Of a stretch of DNA of 64,000 bases, positions 45,351-55,580 are shown piece after piece. The position numbers were made by a program, and so were the translations under genes. This stretch comes from Suillus spraguei (lineage: Eukaryota; Basidiomycota; Agaricomycetes; Boletales; Suillaceae). The notes under the pieces were generated by a model that saw nothing but the letters and a program-made list of their open reading frames with translations, did not search any database and was not told the DNA's origin. The stretch spans positions 1 to 64,000 of the forward strand of contig JABCPU010000028.1 of assembly GCA_016800925.1 (NCBI GenBank), written 5' to 3'. Within the stretch, counting starts at the first letter, position 1. Every line of letters begins with the position of its first letter.

Positions 45351-46598
45351 CTAAAGGCGGCGCCTCTTTTGGCGGCAGTTCATACAACCGCAGAGAAAGT
45401 TCATGTTTCCCGCCAACTCCCTCATCATTCCCTCCATTTGCATGAAGCACGCTTGGGTGTCCTCAAGTTGAGCCGCCATCAAGAAATCCAAGTTCTCTCC
45501 TTGCAGGTCCTGCAGATGCTGCGCGACATCCATGGCTTCTTCCTCAGACTCTTCTTCCACCGCTGCCAAGGACTGCGCCTTACCAGCGATTTTTGCTGGG
45601 CAGGGGGGAGACGCAACTACCGCTGGCTCACCGTCAGTCACCTCAATGACTTCATCCGGCTTTTGTGTTTTTGCCGTGGCGGCACCTTTGGAACTGCCGG
45701 CGGCAGTGACCACTGGCGGCGTCTTTGCCGCGGGACGCACCCTCTTGCGATGAACTAAGGAAAACAAGTTAGCAAAAGAGTTAAGTCAAGAAAGGAAAGA
45801 AAAAGACTCACCGGTGTTGTGTGAACACCTATGTTTAAACTTGCAGCAATGGTCGTAGACCTTGCTTTCCTCACCGGTGCACACATGGTCCCCCTTGGTG
45901 CAAGTATCACACTTGATGGGATGCTGCGGGTTCCCAGCACGCATGTGGGCGGTCTTAGGCTAAAACAAAATCAGTAAAGGCTAAGTCAAAAAGAAGAAAG
46001 ACAAACTCACAGGCGGCTGCGCTATCAGCACCTCCATTGACTTCAGTGAAGAAGGCTGCGCTACCTTCTTAGGTGCAGGCGCTTCCTCCTCCTCCTCCTC
46101 TTCCTCCTCAAGCTCTTCCTCCAAGGCCTGCTTCTTCCCCTTCCCCTTGTCAGCTACTGCAGGCTCAACTGGAGCCATGGCAGCCTTCTTCTTCTCCTCA
46201 GCCACTTTCTCAGCGGCAGCGACCTCCAAGCAATAGGCATTCACTGTAGGCATGATGGCGGTTGCTTCCATAACCTCCTCAGGCGTCAAGCCCAAGTTGA
46301 GGCCATGCACCATGCCTTCACAGCGGCACTCTTCTACATCACGCTAAAGAGAAAAAGCTAAGTTAGTACTGCTACCGCTAAAGAAGAAGAAAAAGGAAAA
46401 ACGCATGAAGAATTGCTCGCAGGACTTCACCCACATGTCTTTCTCCTCCAGCAGGTCCTCCTTGTCATCAGGTGCTGTTAGGATGAGCCCGTCCAGTTTG
46501 TCCTGGAGGGCAGCGAGTTTCTTCTGTGCTGCAGATTGCATGGCAGCGGCGGGAGCAGCAAGAGCAGAGGCGTCAAAGGTAAACATAGATGAAGACAT
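45351..46598 (-). CDS. antisense gene of element C: coiled-coil and cysteine-cluster protein
   Basis: ATG at 46598 lies about 260 bases inside the 3' LTR and the gene runs against the sense strand. Exons: 46598-about 46406, 46343-46011, 45959-45812, 45754-45351. Features in order: Ala-rich helix with LQDKLDGLIL; LNLGLTPEEVMEATAIMP; a run of acidic residues; the cluster CDTCTKGDHVC followed by ten residues and CCKFKHRC; a basic stretch (HRKRVRPAAKTP); an acidic coiled coil; and a Cys-rich basic end (FLCGCMNCRQKRRR). The first exon junction is ambiguous: the obvious donor breaks phase, and GTGAAG at the end of KDMW is an in-phase alternative. The other introns (51 and 57 nt) are clean. Similar Lys/Glu-rich proteins with paired CxxC motifs are common hypotheticals in Agaricomycetes; function unknown. 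Nucleic-acid binding is inference. Confidence 0.6.
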
Positions 46599-46862
46599 GG
46601 TTGTAAGAAGTAAAGATGGGAGAAAGTAGAGAAGTCCAATGACAGCCCTTTTGTAGGGAACGGTAATTTTGTGACCACACCATGTCACACTCCACTGCAT
46701 TGTCCACAGTCACAGCACAGCGCGTCCACAATTCCACGTCCGCATGGCAAATTCCGCTTACACATCCCATCACATGATCTTGATATCGCTCGAATTCTTG
46801 CTAAGTCCCTTACCGGCGGTACAGTTGACCGGGGACAGTCAGTTTCTAAAGTTCCTAGGGGA

Positions 46863-47827
46863 TGTAACGAACATATCGGTGCTGGGCTTAAAACCCCATA
46901 TTTTGACACTCATCTCACGTCTACAGGAGTTACCACTTGTCCATGGCCATCTTACCCCTTTAGCAGTACTGGCGGCATCCCACGCTTACCGCACACCATA
47001 CCGACTGCCACACCACATTCCACAAACTGATGTCCTTCCATGTCCTTGCCGCGTCCACATAGCTCCATTTGGTGCGTAGTTTGTTTTCTGTTCGTTATCA
47101 CTGATTCCACGGCAAGCCTTATTACATGTTGCCTCGTGCCGCAGCGCCTCGCGCTATGTTTATTTACGGCGGTTACTACACTCCAGTGCTACTGATCTCG
47201 CCTAGAGTATTCCGAGTACATACAAATTAGGATATAAGCACTGCATACCCCGCATGATACAGTACCTGATTTTACACCATTGCACGTACTATAGGTCAGG
47301 ATTACTGTCTAGCTCTGGATCTACCCAGTAGTGGATATAGTCTTTAAAAGTTCCCTTATCGCTCGTTAATTCATCACGCTTGTTCTCCATTACCGCTGGC
47401 ATACCGCTGGACTTTTGAATGATACTTTGACTGAACTTCTCACGCTCCGCTACTTTACCGCTGAAAGTACTGCGGACTTCTTTACTGTTTCATTGCACCA
47501 CTCGCAACCTTACCGCTACCGCTGAGACCACCGCTCGACATCGCTCGCTCAACGCTACTGTTACTGACCTTATCTCGACGACGGTAGCACTGCTACTCAC
47601 AATGCTAGTTCCAGCGGTATCATCGCTGACCGCGGCAACTTACCGCTGACCTCGACGCTTGTTTCACAAATAAGTTAGACTTGGACTTGACCATACTAAA
47701 TAGGCATCCCTATTTAGGGTCGAACGCTCTTGTTCTTACAAGTGAAGCAGACTAGACGGAGCACAAGACTAACATACTAGTTTAGGCAGTGGTTTATCTA
47801 CAGCCCAAGCTAGGTTGTATCTTTACA
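46863..47827 (+). repeat. element C 3' LTR
   Basis: 965 bp, TG...CA, aligned end to end with 42358-43322 with a few per cent of differences, so the element is not very recent. Confidence 0.8.
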
Positions 47828-48390
47828 GTGTATGATCGGACAAGCATAGCTCTATGAATCTTAGGTATTGAACTACTATAGAGGAGTAGGTCTGGGTATT
47901 ATAGAAGGAGAGTATAGACTACTCTGGACAAGGTCCGGAATAGAAACAGGATAAGACTACCAAAAGTAGAGTCGGAGGTGGAACAGATGAGCGACAGGAA
48001 ACGGACGAAGTCTGAAAAGGATATAGGACATAGGATCAAGGCTCTGGCCTAGGGAATGATCCCATAGGTCTGAGTCAGAAGCTTACAAGGGCCGGAGCCC
48101 AAGTGCAAGAACGGAAACAGATTCATATTGACATGGTAACAAGATACAGAAGTCAAAGGAATATACAGAAGTAGGAAAGCAATGATCAGACTGAAGTCTG
48201 CAGGAGTTGTACTACAAGGTTATATACTGTAGGTAGCATACCGGAAGGTAAGTAAGCATAGTCCGAAGGCTATGTCTGAAGCATGCAGAAACACATTAGT
48301 AAGTACAACAGAACATAAAGCTATGAACTCAGAGATAAAACTTGTATGAAATAACTTATCAAGACGGAGGCAGAGATAACTGAGAGTCAG
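47828..48390 (-). repeat. inverted family-D LTR, first part
   Basis: Reads as the reverse complement of the LTR that begins at 63,407 and runs off the window (shared: CAAGGGCC.GAGCCCAAGTGC, GTCTGCAGGAGTTGTACTAC, ACACATTAGTAAGTACA). It is interrupted at 48,390 by an inverted element C LTR and resumes at 49,358. Confidence 0.65.
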
Positions 48391-49357
48391 TGTAAAGATA
48401 CAACCTAACCTGGGCTGTAGATAGACTACCTACTAAGTTAGTATGTGAGTCTTGCGCTCCGTCTAGTCTGCTTCACTTGTGAAAACAAGAGCGTTTGACC
48501 CTAAAGGGGGATGCCTATTAGTATGGTCAAGTTCAAGTCAAACTTCTGTGTGAATGAAGCGCCGTGGTCAGCGGTAAGTTGCCGCAGTCAGTGATGATGC
48601 TGCCAGAACTAGCATTGTGTGTAGCGGTGCTACCATGGTCGAGATATAGTCAGAAACAGTTGCATCGAGCGAGCGATGTCGAGCGATGATATCAGCGGTA
48701 ACAGTAAAGTTGTGAGCGGTGCAAAGAAACAGTAAAGAAAGCTGTGGTACTTTCAGTGGTAAAGTAGCGGCATGTGAGAAGTTCAGTCAAAATAGCAGTC
48801 AAAAGTCCAGCGGTATGCCAGCAATAATGGAGAATGAGTGTGATTGATTAATGAGTGATAAGGAAACTTTAAAGACTAAGTCCACAACTGGGTAGATCCA
48901 GAGCTAGACAATAATCCTGACCTATAGTACGTGCAATGGTGTAAAATCAGGTTCTGTATCATGCGGGGTACACAGTGCTTATATCCTAAATTGTATGTAT
49001 CTGGAATACTCTAGGCAAGATCAGTAGCGCTCAAGTGTAGTAACCGCCATATGTAAACATAGCGCGAGGCACTGCAGTATGAGGCAACATGTACATAATA
49101 AGACTTGCCATGGAATCAGTGATAATGAACATAAAACAAATGACGCACCAAATGGAGCTATGCGGATGCGGCAAGGATATGGAAGGACATCAGTACATGG
49201 AACAAGGTGTGGTAGTTGGTACAGTGTGTGGTAAGCGTGGGATGCCGCCGGTAATGCTAAAGGAGCAAGATGGCCATGAACAAGTGGTAACTCCTATAGA
49301 CATGAGATGAGTGTCAAAAGATAGGGTTTTAAGCCCAGCGCCAATATGTTTGTTACA
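48391..49357 (-). repeat. solo element C LTR, inverted
   Basis: 967 bp from TGTAAAGATACAAC to TTTGTTACA, the reverse complement of the element C LTR over its full length. No internal region is attached, so it is a solo LTR. It sits inside a family-D LTR. Confidence 0.75.
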
Positions 49358-49596
49358 CCGGGGACACAGATATATACTAAACAGGGTAATGTGTAGGTGC
49401 GTGGGAATAGATCAGATATGGACATGGATCGGATATGGACTGGGTCAGATATGGATCAGATTGGATGGGTGGATGAGACTGGATGGATGGATGAGACCGG
49501 ATGGATGGATTGGGCTGGATATGGATATGGATCGGACATGGATGGATATGGATTGGAGTGGATGGGTGGACTAGGATGTATGGATTGGGTGTCCAG
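49358..49596 (-). repeat. inverted family-D LTR, second part (GGAT-rich)
   Basis: GGATGG/GGATAT-rich sequence matching the reverse complement of 63,430-63,650, including the shared GGGTAATG.G.AGGTGCG.GGGAATAG. The apparent minisatellite is therefore part of an LTR rather than an independent array. Confidence 0.6.
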
Positions 49597-50073
49597 TGTT
49601 ACAATTGTACGTGCCCCTATTCATTTTCTCTTTGCTTCCTTACTTGTATATCATGTCACATGACTCTGACTCATATGCTCAACGCATCTGTACTATAGTT
49701 GCCTTCCTTATTTGGATACGCACCTACTTTCCCACACCTCTCTTGGTCCATGCGCACATATTGGTTTATTTAAGCACGTTGTACTTGTAGTAGATTCTTT
49801 ACTTTAATCTTACTGGGTTTTACCTGGAACTTCCTTCGCTTAGGTCTCCAACCTAAGTCGTCCTTGAATCGTCTCTAAGTCTAAGCACTCCTTAGTCTTA
49901 GTCTCCATTCTCGTAGAACCTCTTAGACTTGTCTTTGAGGCCGAACCCTTGATCGTACTTGGAACGCGTTCCTTGTACTTTCACCTTGTCCTCTTTTGGA
50001 CATTGTAAGAACTTCCCAGCAGACTGTCTGTGTCTTTTCACTGTCGCTGGTGACGCCACCCCAGTTCGTAACA
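49597..50073 (+). repeat. element A 5' LTR
   Basis: 477 bp from TGTTACAATTGTACG to CAGTTCGTAACA, with TG...CA ends and placed just upstream of the element A gag. No second copy is visible within the window because the right end of A is cut by the LTR starting at 63,407. Related relic at 37,835-38,140. Confidence 0.6.
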
Positions 50074-50271
50074 AAAGATTAAAGTCCACCTGATCGTCGA
50101 CTATTCAGTCTTCGACCCTGAACCCTGATTGCTTTGATAAGCAAATTAGCGTATGCGTACACTAAACCGATTGTCAAGAGAAGCCCTCTGACAGAAGACA
50201 AGCCCTAACGGACAGCAAGACAGCGCGTGTAGGCATTGAGAAAGTATAACTCACCAGACGAATCACCAAAT

Positions 50272-51105
50272 ATGGCAACCAAAGAATTCGAATACAAGAT
50301 CGGCCAGCCAGCCGCTTTTGATGGAGATCGCAACAACTCTCGCGAATTTATCCAGTCATGTAATCTTCACTTCGATATCAACAAAAAGCTTTACACTACC
50401 GACAAACAGAAGATCATTTTCATAACATCCTTTATGACCGAAAGAAATGCCAAATCCTGGAAAGAGCAATTCCTTGACCATGCTCAATCAACCGACACCT
50501 CTGGACAAAAAGTTGGTTATGGGACAATGGTGGATTTTATGAAAAGCTTCAAAGAAGCCTTCGACCCAGTGGATACTAAAGGAACCGCACTCGTGAAACT
50601 CAGGGATCTCAAACAAGGAAGTGGAGATCTTCACACCTACATCGCTGATTTCGAGGCACTTGCAGCCAAGGCCCATATCACCGATAATGCAATGAAAATC
50701 CAATTCTTCCAAGATGGCCTGAATTGGGGCATCCTTACAAAGCTTTTCGCACTAGGAGATGTCTCAGAAGTATTCCGAGACGTTGTGCTGCAATGCGTTT
50801 CCATTGACAATTCCCATCATCGCCTTCAAGCTATGAGGACACGTCATGCTCCACAACAGAAAAAGAAGAACTATGGAAATGCATGTTACATACCAAACCG
50901 TGATTCCAATGCAATGGTCATAGATTGAATCTCCGATACGGAGAGATCCGAATGCATGAAGAAGGGACAATGCTTCGGATGCAAGAAGACAGGACATTGC
51001 ATTCATAATTGTCCTGACAGAAAGAAGAAGACCCCACTCCGACAAACCGAAATCAAAGAAGAAGAAGATGAGGAAACTGTAAGACGGATTGTCGAGGATT
51101 TTTGA
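50272..51105 (+). pseudogene. element A gag (one internal stop)
   Basis: ATG at 50272 gives MATKEFEYKIGQPAAFDGD, then capsid-like blocks (TSFMTERNAKSWKEQF, AFDPVDTKGTALVKLRDLKQ, DLHTYIADFEALAAKA). An in-frame TGA at 50,926-50,928 interrupts, and the frame continues into a CCHC zinc knuckle (CFGCKKTGHCIHNC) and an acidic end. The TGA stands where CGA (Arg) would fit, a C-to-T change in a TCG context. The pol frame begins one base back at the T5 run at 51,099-51,103. This could be a programmed -1 shift or one missing T. Confidence 0.7.
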
Positions 51106-53545
51106 CTTGGAGAAACAAAGATTCAACGTATGTTTCTCCTAATGTATTACTAAGACTTGTACGCGCTGTAGGTGAAAGAAAAGAACTTCGTGTCCCTATC
51201 ACCCTTCATTCGCATACTCGCTTAAAATCCGTCGACACCACCGCTGTCATTGATTCAGGAGCGGCAGGAACATTCATTTCTGAGGAGTTTGTGAAACTCC
51301 ATCAAATCACACAACGAAAACTCAAAACACCATTTCGAGTTACTACGGCTGATGGAACTCTTATCAAAGGAGGACCAATCACACACTACTGTCTCCTAGT
51401 GGTCAAAATCGATGAACGAACCATGTATGGAAAATTCAATATCACCAAACTAGGAAGAAGGGATCAAATCCTTCTGGGAATTCTGTGGTTACGTGCAATG
51501 AACCCAAGTATAGATTGGGCTGCTAAAACACTTGTTCTTCCCCAAACAACGAAATCAGAAGAAATTGAAATTGATATGGATACGGATCGAAAGAAGAATG
51601 GATTACCTCCAGCCTTTAATTGTCATTCTAAGAAATGGCAATATTCCCGACTTCCAAGACCTTTCGTAATCCCTTCTATTTCTAAAAACCCTGAACCGGA
51701 AGTACAAACTCCGCATATCACTGACCCCATTCCCCATGTACAACTGCCACGACCAGTATCACCGATTCCCCGCACAGAGAAGCGCAAGAATGAGTCCGAA
51801 TCTGAGTGTCGGGTCGGACAAGAACCTATTGAACAACGGCCAATAGAAGAACAGAAGTATGGGAAAAGAAAAGCAGAAGAGGAGATCCCAGGACGAGATA
51901 CCAATGTACCAAAATTATCCAAGTTCTATGTCCCCCCGAAAACTCTTTCAGCCCCGATTGAAACAATCCCCGATGAAGAAGAACCCGTGCCCTCGTTGAT
52001 CCCAACAGAGGATGATGACCAATTCAACACCATGCAAGATGTCTGGCACACACCAGAAGTGCGAGAGATTTCCTCTTATGAGCTTGGAGATGGAGAATTC
52101 CTTGTGGAATATGATACCAATGGAGTTAGTATGAGGATCATCGAAGAAGTATCCATGGATACACCTCTCACACGAGATGGAACTTCCCTACTCGAACAAC
52201 TTCCCAATTACTCCACGGTCTCCCCTCCGAAATACAGTAACAAAGCTCAAGAATTTGCCACGGATGAGAAGGAAAAGAAAAAGAAATCCTTCGAAGATTT
52301 GGTCCCGGACTATTTGCACGACTTTGCAGACGTCTTTGCTAAGACGGACTGAACAAACTACCCCCTGAACGCCCTGGTATTGATCATCGGATTGATACTA
52401 AACCCAGTTTCATCCCTCATACATCTAAGGTTTACCCGCTATCGGAAAAAGAACGTGCTGCTGTCAAAACGTTTATCGATGAAAACGTTGCGAAAGGTTT
52501 TATCTCGGAATCGAAGTCACCCCAAGCCAGCGGTTTCTTCTTTGTGGGAAAGAAGAGTGGAGAATTGCATCCCTGTCAAGATTATCGCTACATCAATGAT
52601 TGGACAGTCGAGAACGCCTATCTGCTCCCACTCCCTATCTCCCTTGTCGCACGCCTTCATAACGCACAGTTCTTTACGAAAATGGATATTCGGTCCAGTT
52701 ATAACAATATTCGCATCCATCCGATGATCACTGGAAAGCTGCTTTTACTATGGAATTTGGCCTCTTCGAACTGAACATCATGTTCTTTGGCCTCTGCAAT
52801 TCACCGGCAACTTTCCAAGCATACATGAATCGCACCTTCCAACAGGAAATCAATGAAGGATGGATGGTTATCTACATGGACGATATCCTGATTTTCTCTA
52901 CAACAATGGCAGAACATCGTGAACGAACCAGACAGGTTTTGATGAAGATACGAAAAGAACATCTATTCTTAAAACCGGAGAAATGCACTTTCGATGCAGA
53001 AGAAGTAGAATACCTCGGAATGATAATTCGCCCCGGCAAGTTGCTATGGATACTGCCAAGACCAAGGGAATCTCCGAATGGCCAGTCCCGAAATCTGTAA
53101 AAGATGTTCGGTCTTTCCTCGGTTTTTGCAACTTCTACCGCACGTTCATTTCCCACTACTCTGACATCGCCCGACCGCTTATCGATTTAACAAAGAAAGA
53201 TAAGGCCTTTGATTGGTCAACTGAATGCATGGACACCTTCGAAGAACTGAAGCGACACTTTACATCCCAACTGGTACTCCGTAACCCTGATCCTTCCCGA
53301 CAATTTGCTATTGCTACCAACGCTTCGCTGTAGCAACCGGCGGAGTTCTCCTGCAGACTGATGAAAATGGTGTTTATCACCCATGTGCATATCTCTCACA
53401 GTCTTTCAACCCCACGGAACGCAATTACCAGATCTTTGATCGGGAACTCCTTGCCGTAATCCAGGCATTGAACGAATGGCACCATTATCTTGAAGGAAGT
53501 CCACACCCCGTCCTGGTATTCACCGACCACAAGAATCTTCTATAC
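51102..53545 (+). pseudogene. element A pol, 5' part: protease, reverse transcriptase, start of RNase H
   Basis: Retropepsin TAVIDSGAAGTFISEEFV near 51,245; a long acidic linker; then RT blocks [51 protein letters not shown] and the catalytic YMDDILIF at 52,875; RNase H start at CMDTFEELKRHFTS and [11 protein letters not shown]. The frame changes at about 52,347, 52,722, 53,037 and 53,329; each is repaired by adding one base (for example a second G in 'aagacGGactg'). Truncated at 53,545 by insertion of element B. If the losses are read errors this would be an intact pol before the insertion. Confidence 0.8.
53541..53545 (+). repeat. target-site duplication of element B, left copy
   Basis: TATAC directly before the TGTTAAG start of element B's left LTR. 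The same five bases follow the right LTR at 61,481. Confidence 0.85.
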
Positions 53546-54313
53546 TGTTAAGACTGTACTCAAGGGTAGAGAGATCCGAAAGGGCTTTGGCCTCAGTTCG
53601 TACACTGTGCCCCTTTCTCGAGTAATGCCCCTTATTTCAGGGAGGAGTTATTCGTCCGAAGACCCGGAAGGGGTTGCGTGACGGATCCGGGTGTCCGAAG
53701 GTGTCGGATATAATACGTCCGAAGGTATTCGGAACGTAAGGAGAGGACAGAGATTAAGGCTAGTTTCGGAACGAGTTCCTAACTAGAAACTAACGGAGAT
53801 GGACTATCCGAAGATAGAGTCGGAGGTATAGACTATAGGAGTCAATCCTAAGTCTCAGAAGGTGACTTAAAGCAGAGAGTGGCTTAAGTCCGGAGGAGGC
53901 AGAATGAGTAGAATCTAAGATGATATTCGAACTAAGGTTCTACGGAGATCTACAAGTGGTTTATATACAGTAAGTATCTAAGACGGATAATTAGCAAGTC
54001 CGGGACCGAGGGCTATGTACGAAGTGTAACGAAGTCTATTAGTTATTGCACAGCAGATCAGTAAGCATGAATCGGAAATGAACACAGGAAACGGATCAGT
54101 AACACAGGACGGAAATATAAACAGCCGGAGTACCGGTAGTAGGAGAAATGACGAAAGGAGATAGACGCAGATGTTCACCAGGGAGTTAAGGTGCGAGAAG
54201 TGAGTGCATTCGGATGGGTGGTCCGGACAGGATCTGTGGACCGGACGGATATGGAAACGATCGGATCTGGACGGATATGATTGGATCTGAGATTAGAAGT
54301 ATGGTATATGACA
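53546..54313 (-). repeat. element B 3' LTR (left)
   Basis: 768 bp, nearly identical to 60713-61480. Related diverged copies start at 39,938 and 63,407. Confidence 0.9.
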
Positions 54314-54314
54314 G

Positions 54315-54327
54315 TATCCCCCCCTTA
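54315..54327 (-). promoter_or_regulatory. polypurine tract of element B
   Basis: On the minus strand a run AAGGGGGGGATAC abuts the 3' LTR, the expected place for the plus-strand primer in reverse transcription. Confidence 0.6.
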
Positions 54328-54508
54328 AGGCCGAACCCCTGAGGCACAAGAAGCGTCGATCCGGATTGGACAAGATTAATGCGAGACGATGGGGAAGTTT
54401 GATGGTTGTAGTGCTGAGTCTGTAATCCAACAGATATACGGACGTCAGACGTCCGAAATGATTCCTACCCCCACTTCATATCCTTGTTAACAAAACTTGT
54501 CTCCTAAC

Positions 54509-55523
54509 ATGTCTGGAAAGAAATCCGATGCCCCTAAGTCTGCTGCTGACCTTGTGGCAGATCTGGAGCAGCAACTGGCGGCTGCTAAGGCTGCAGCGGA
54601 AGCCGAGGCGGAACAGAAGCGGAAAGAGGCGGAGGAGCGGAAAAGGCAGGAGGAGTTGAAGCAGATTGAGTTGGCGGAGATCCGGAGGGAGATGGAGGAG
54701 AAGAGGCGGAGAGCACTGATTGAGGCTCGGGTGAGTGCTGTGGACTCTTCCGGATCCGGATATTAATGGGTTGGTAAAGGCCAAGGCTGCTCCTGCGTCT
54801 GGGGCAAAGGATGGGTACTGCTCTCGTTGCGTCACTAAGGGCCGGATGTGCCAGTGGGATGATGCTGAGAAGAATGCCATGGTGAGTCGTCCGAAAAACT
54901 TCGGATCCACTGATTTCGACGTTTCGTAGATTAAGTCCTGTGACGTCTGCCGGAAGGACAAGGCCACTTGTCCTGGAAGGCCCGGATTCGTTAAGGGGCC
55001 TAAGGGCCGGAAGAGGCAGCGTCCTGCTGGTACTCCGTCTCCGAAGGGCAAAGGCAAGCGCCGTCAGAGGAGTCCTACTCCGGATGTGGCAGACGCGGAT
55101 GTCTTCTCTAATCCAGTCACTATCGAAGGTACGGATGAGGATTTTGTGGAGTACGATGATCAGGCTTGGGTGGCCGCTGCTAATGGCATCATTGCTGAGT
55201 TGGCGCGGACCAACGGACTTCTCCAAGATGGTATTGCGGCGGCGGAAGGGAGTCGGATTGCCATGGAGCGGATGAGCTCCACCATGGAGGCCTTCCTCCA
55301 GCAACAGAGGGAATTCCAGGCCCTGCTCATCGAGGAAATCCGGACCGGATTTAGGCTTTCCGTTTCTGCCGGATCCGACAAGGATGGCGCTGGTGAGGAG
55401 ATTGGGGAAGAGGTGGCGGATGAGAATGGAGGGGAGATGGCGGATGGAACTGGGGAAGAGATGGCGGATGGGACTGGGGAGGAGACTGGGGGTGCCGGAG
55501 GTGAAATGGAGACTGGTGCTTAG
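54509..55523 (+). CDS. antisense gene of element B: Zn2Cys6-like cysteine-cluster protein
   Basis: Three exons (54509-54730, 54780-54881, 54930-55523) join in phase to 305 residues, opposite in strand to gag-pol and starting about 200 bases inside the 3' LTR. Residues ~10-74 form a charged coiled coil (ADLVADLEQQLAAAKAAAE, then Lys/Glu-rich). Exons 2 and 3 build the cluster YCSRCVTKGRMC ... SCDVCRKDKATC, that is C-x2-C-x6-C-x13-C-x2-C-x6-C; the fungal Zn2Cys6 DNA-binding pattern has the same two halves with a 5-12 residue linker. A basic segment follows (KGPKGRKRQR, KGKGKRRQRSPTP), then an acidic stretch, a coiled coil (MERMSSTMEAFLQQQREFQA) and Gly/Glu repeats. The gene is convergent with pol, 57 bases apart. 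Both introns (49 and 48 nt) have GTGAGT donors. DNA binding is inference. Confidence 0.7.
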
Positions 55524-55580
55524 TCCAGATCCGGATTTCCGCTACTGCCCTCACTGTACTTATATTTCGTTATGTACTCT

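Larger units (their letters stand above)
42358..47827 (+). mobile_element. element C: non-autonomous LTR retrotransposon, gag-like ORF plus antisense gene
   Basis: Two direct 965-bp LTRs of equal length (42358-43322 and 46863-47827), each TGTAACGAACAT ... TTTACA. The internal 3.5 kb holds a gag-like ORF on the sense strand and a spliced gene on the opposite strand, and no protease, reverse transcriptase, RNase H or integrase. A primer-binding-site-like TGG sequence follows the left LTR, and a short purine run (AGGGGA) precedes the right LTR. The bases flanking the LTRs (AACGC and GTGTA) do not match, so the element may be recombinant or rearranged. Confidence 0.8.

Noticed and set aside
49400..49590. 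GGATGG/GGATAT-rich tract as an independent minisatellite or telomere-like array
   Set aside because: It matches in reverse the beginning of the LTR at 63,407-63,650, so it is part of an LTR.
51099..51105. Certain programmed -1 frameshift between gag and pol of element A
   Set aside because: The T5 run allows it, but a missing base would look the same, and missing bases are common in this sequence; it is noted only as a possibility.
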